DNA of 7,227 bases from Candidatus Zhuqueibacterota bacterium. GTDB taxonomy: Bacteria; SM23-31; B21-G16. A model generated the notes under the pieces. That model saw only the letters and a program-made list of their open reading frames with translations. It was not told the origin of the DNA and searched no databases. Position 1 is the stretch's first letter. Every line of letters begins with the position of its first letter. Of the stretch, positions 6,795 to 7,227 are shown in pieces. Made by a program: the position numbers and the translations under genes. The DNA is taken from assembly GCA_003644825.1 (NCBI GenBank), contig QNDJ01000067.1:1-7227 (forward strand), read 5' to 3'.

Positions 6795-6822
6795 AAGATA
6801 AGTTTTTAAAATAGAGGGTCAA
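6795..6822 (-). promoter_or_regulatory. Possible promoter of the exporter operon
   Basis: On the minus strand TTGACC (6822-6817, five of six consensus bases) is followed after 16 bases by TATCTT (6800-6795, four of six). This would give a leader of roughly 90 bases before the first adaptor. A perfect palindrome abuts the -35. A consensus TATAAT also occurs at 6890-6885 but lacks a well-spaced -35. Neither is proven. Confidence 0.3.
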
Positions 6823-6837
6823 CAGGATTAAATCCTG
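6823..6837. promoter_or_regulatory. 15-bp perfect palindrome next to the candidate -35, possible operator
   Basis: CAGGATT (6823-6829) and AATCCTG (6831-6837) are exact reverse complements around one A. Relative to the minus-strand operon the site lies directly upstream of the proposed -35. In that position a dimeric regulator would more likely activate than block. No regulator gene is in the window. Confidence 0.4.
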
Positions 6838-6912
6838 AATCAATAGTCTATTCAAAGTATGAAACTGAAAAGGTCCGATATACTATTATAAACAAATATC
6901 AAAAATTCAAAT

Positions 6913-6943
6913 AAAAAACCCGACAGATAAAACAGTCGGGCTT
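6913..6943 (-). terminator. Rho-independent terminator of the sorting-domain protein gene
   Basis: On the minus strand a 6-bp GC-rich stem (CCCGAC 6940-6935 with GTCGGG 6924-6919), with an A/U-rich base pairing around a bulge, is followed by TTTTTTATTT. It lies about 25 bases after the stop codon of the gene ending at 6968. It closes that transcript before the exporter operon, which therefore needs its own promoter. Confidence 0.85.
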
Positions 6944-6967
6944 TAAAAACATCCTCTCAAAACATAC

Positions 6968-7227
6968 TTATTTGATAAAAAACATTTTACTGGTTTTAAT
7001 AAAATTCCCCGATTTAAAACGATAGAAATATATACCTGATGCAACCACATTACCTGATGAATCTTTTCCATCCCAGATAAAAGAATTAACACCAGCATTA
7101 AAACTCCCAGAAAATAATGTTTTTATCAATTGACCAGAAGAATTATAAATATCTAAAGTTCCTACCATTGGTTCAGATAATTCTACACTGATAGTTGTTG
7201 AAGGATTAAATGGATTAGGATAATTCC
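6968..7227 (-). CDS. Secreted/cell-surface protein, C-terminal FlgD-like Ig sorting domain (partial)
   Basis: The frame is open to the window edge, so the gene starts beyond 7227; 85 C-terminal residues are visible. They begin with NYPNPFNPSTTI, the hallmark opening of the C-terminal tail found on many secreted proteins of Bacteroidota/FCB and related candidate phyla. A beta-sandwich of the FlgD Ig-like type follows (LDIYNSSGQLIKTL, then WDGKDSSGNVVASGIYFYRF), ending in TSKMFFIK. In characterised relatives such tails direct export through the type IX system and are removed or linked to the surface; use of that route here is inferred. The ATG at 7166-7168 lies inside the domain and is not the start. 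The functional N-terminal part is outside the window, so the protein's activity is unknown. The terminator after its stop separates it from the exporter operon. Confidence 0.88.
   Translation of the reverse strand, partial: NYPNPFNPSTTISVELSEPMVGTLDIYNSSGQLIKTLFSGSFNAGVNSFIWDGKDSSGNVVASGIYFYRFKSGNFIKTSKMFFIK

Noticed and set aside
1-7227. CRISPR arrays, tRNA or rRNA genes, insertion sequence transposases
   Set aside because: I saw no regularly spaced direct repeats, cloverleaf-like sequence, rRNA signature or transposase motif on either strand.

Overview
The window is AT-rich. It ends in the C-terminal part of a secreted protein carrying a YPNPFNPSTTI motif and a FlgD-like Ig fold, the kind of tail used as a type IX secretion sorting signal. 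That tail, a MacB-type export operon and strong AGA preference for arginine suggest a Gram-negative bacterium of the FCB/Bacteroidota-like sphere or a related candidate phylum (Cloacimonadota, Ignavibacteria, WOR-3 and similar). This placement is inference; there is no rRNA or marker gene here.

Left part (1-2277, + strand): at first sight this is one intact gene between non-coding stretches. Reading all frames shows that the flanks are debris of a branched-chain amino acid ABC transporter operon in canonical order. There is a substrate-binding protein remnant (livK-like, 1-306), a livH C-terminal remnant (408-612), a livM remnant (1872-2086) and a livF C-terminal remnant (2168-2277); livG is not visible. 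All are broken by stops, frameshifts and deletions. Between livH and livM sits an intact archaeal-type AAA+/STAND-like ATPase (734-1867). Its arginine codon use differs sharply from the export operon, and a perfect 13-bp inverted repeat lies just upstream. The simplest reading is a gene that entered an operon which then decayed, or entered it during decay.

Right part (6700 to 2278, - strand): three closely spaced genes form an operon, a HlyD/MacA-type adaptor with an unusual duplicated C-terminal tail (587 aa), a second paralogous adaptor (454 aa) and a MacB/FtsX-type permease (411 aa). Together they would form the inner-membrane and periplasmic parts of a tripartite ABC exporter. The nucleotide-binding subunit and the outer-membrane channel are not in the window. 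The operon has its own leader, with a possible promoter and an adjoining 15-bp palindrome.

Right edge (6968-7227, - strand): the 3' end of a secreted or cell-surface protein gene, closed by a good intrinsic terminator that separates it from the export operon.
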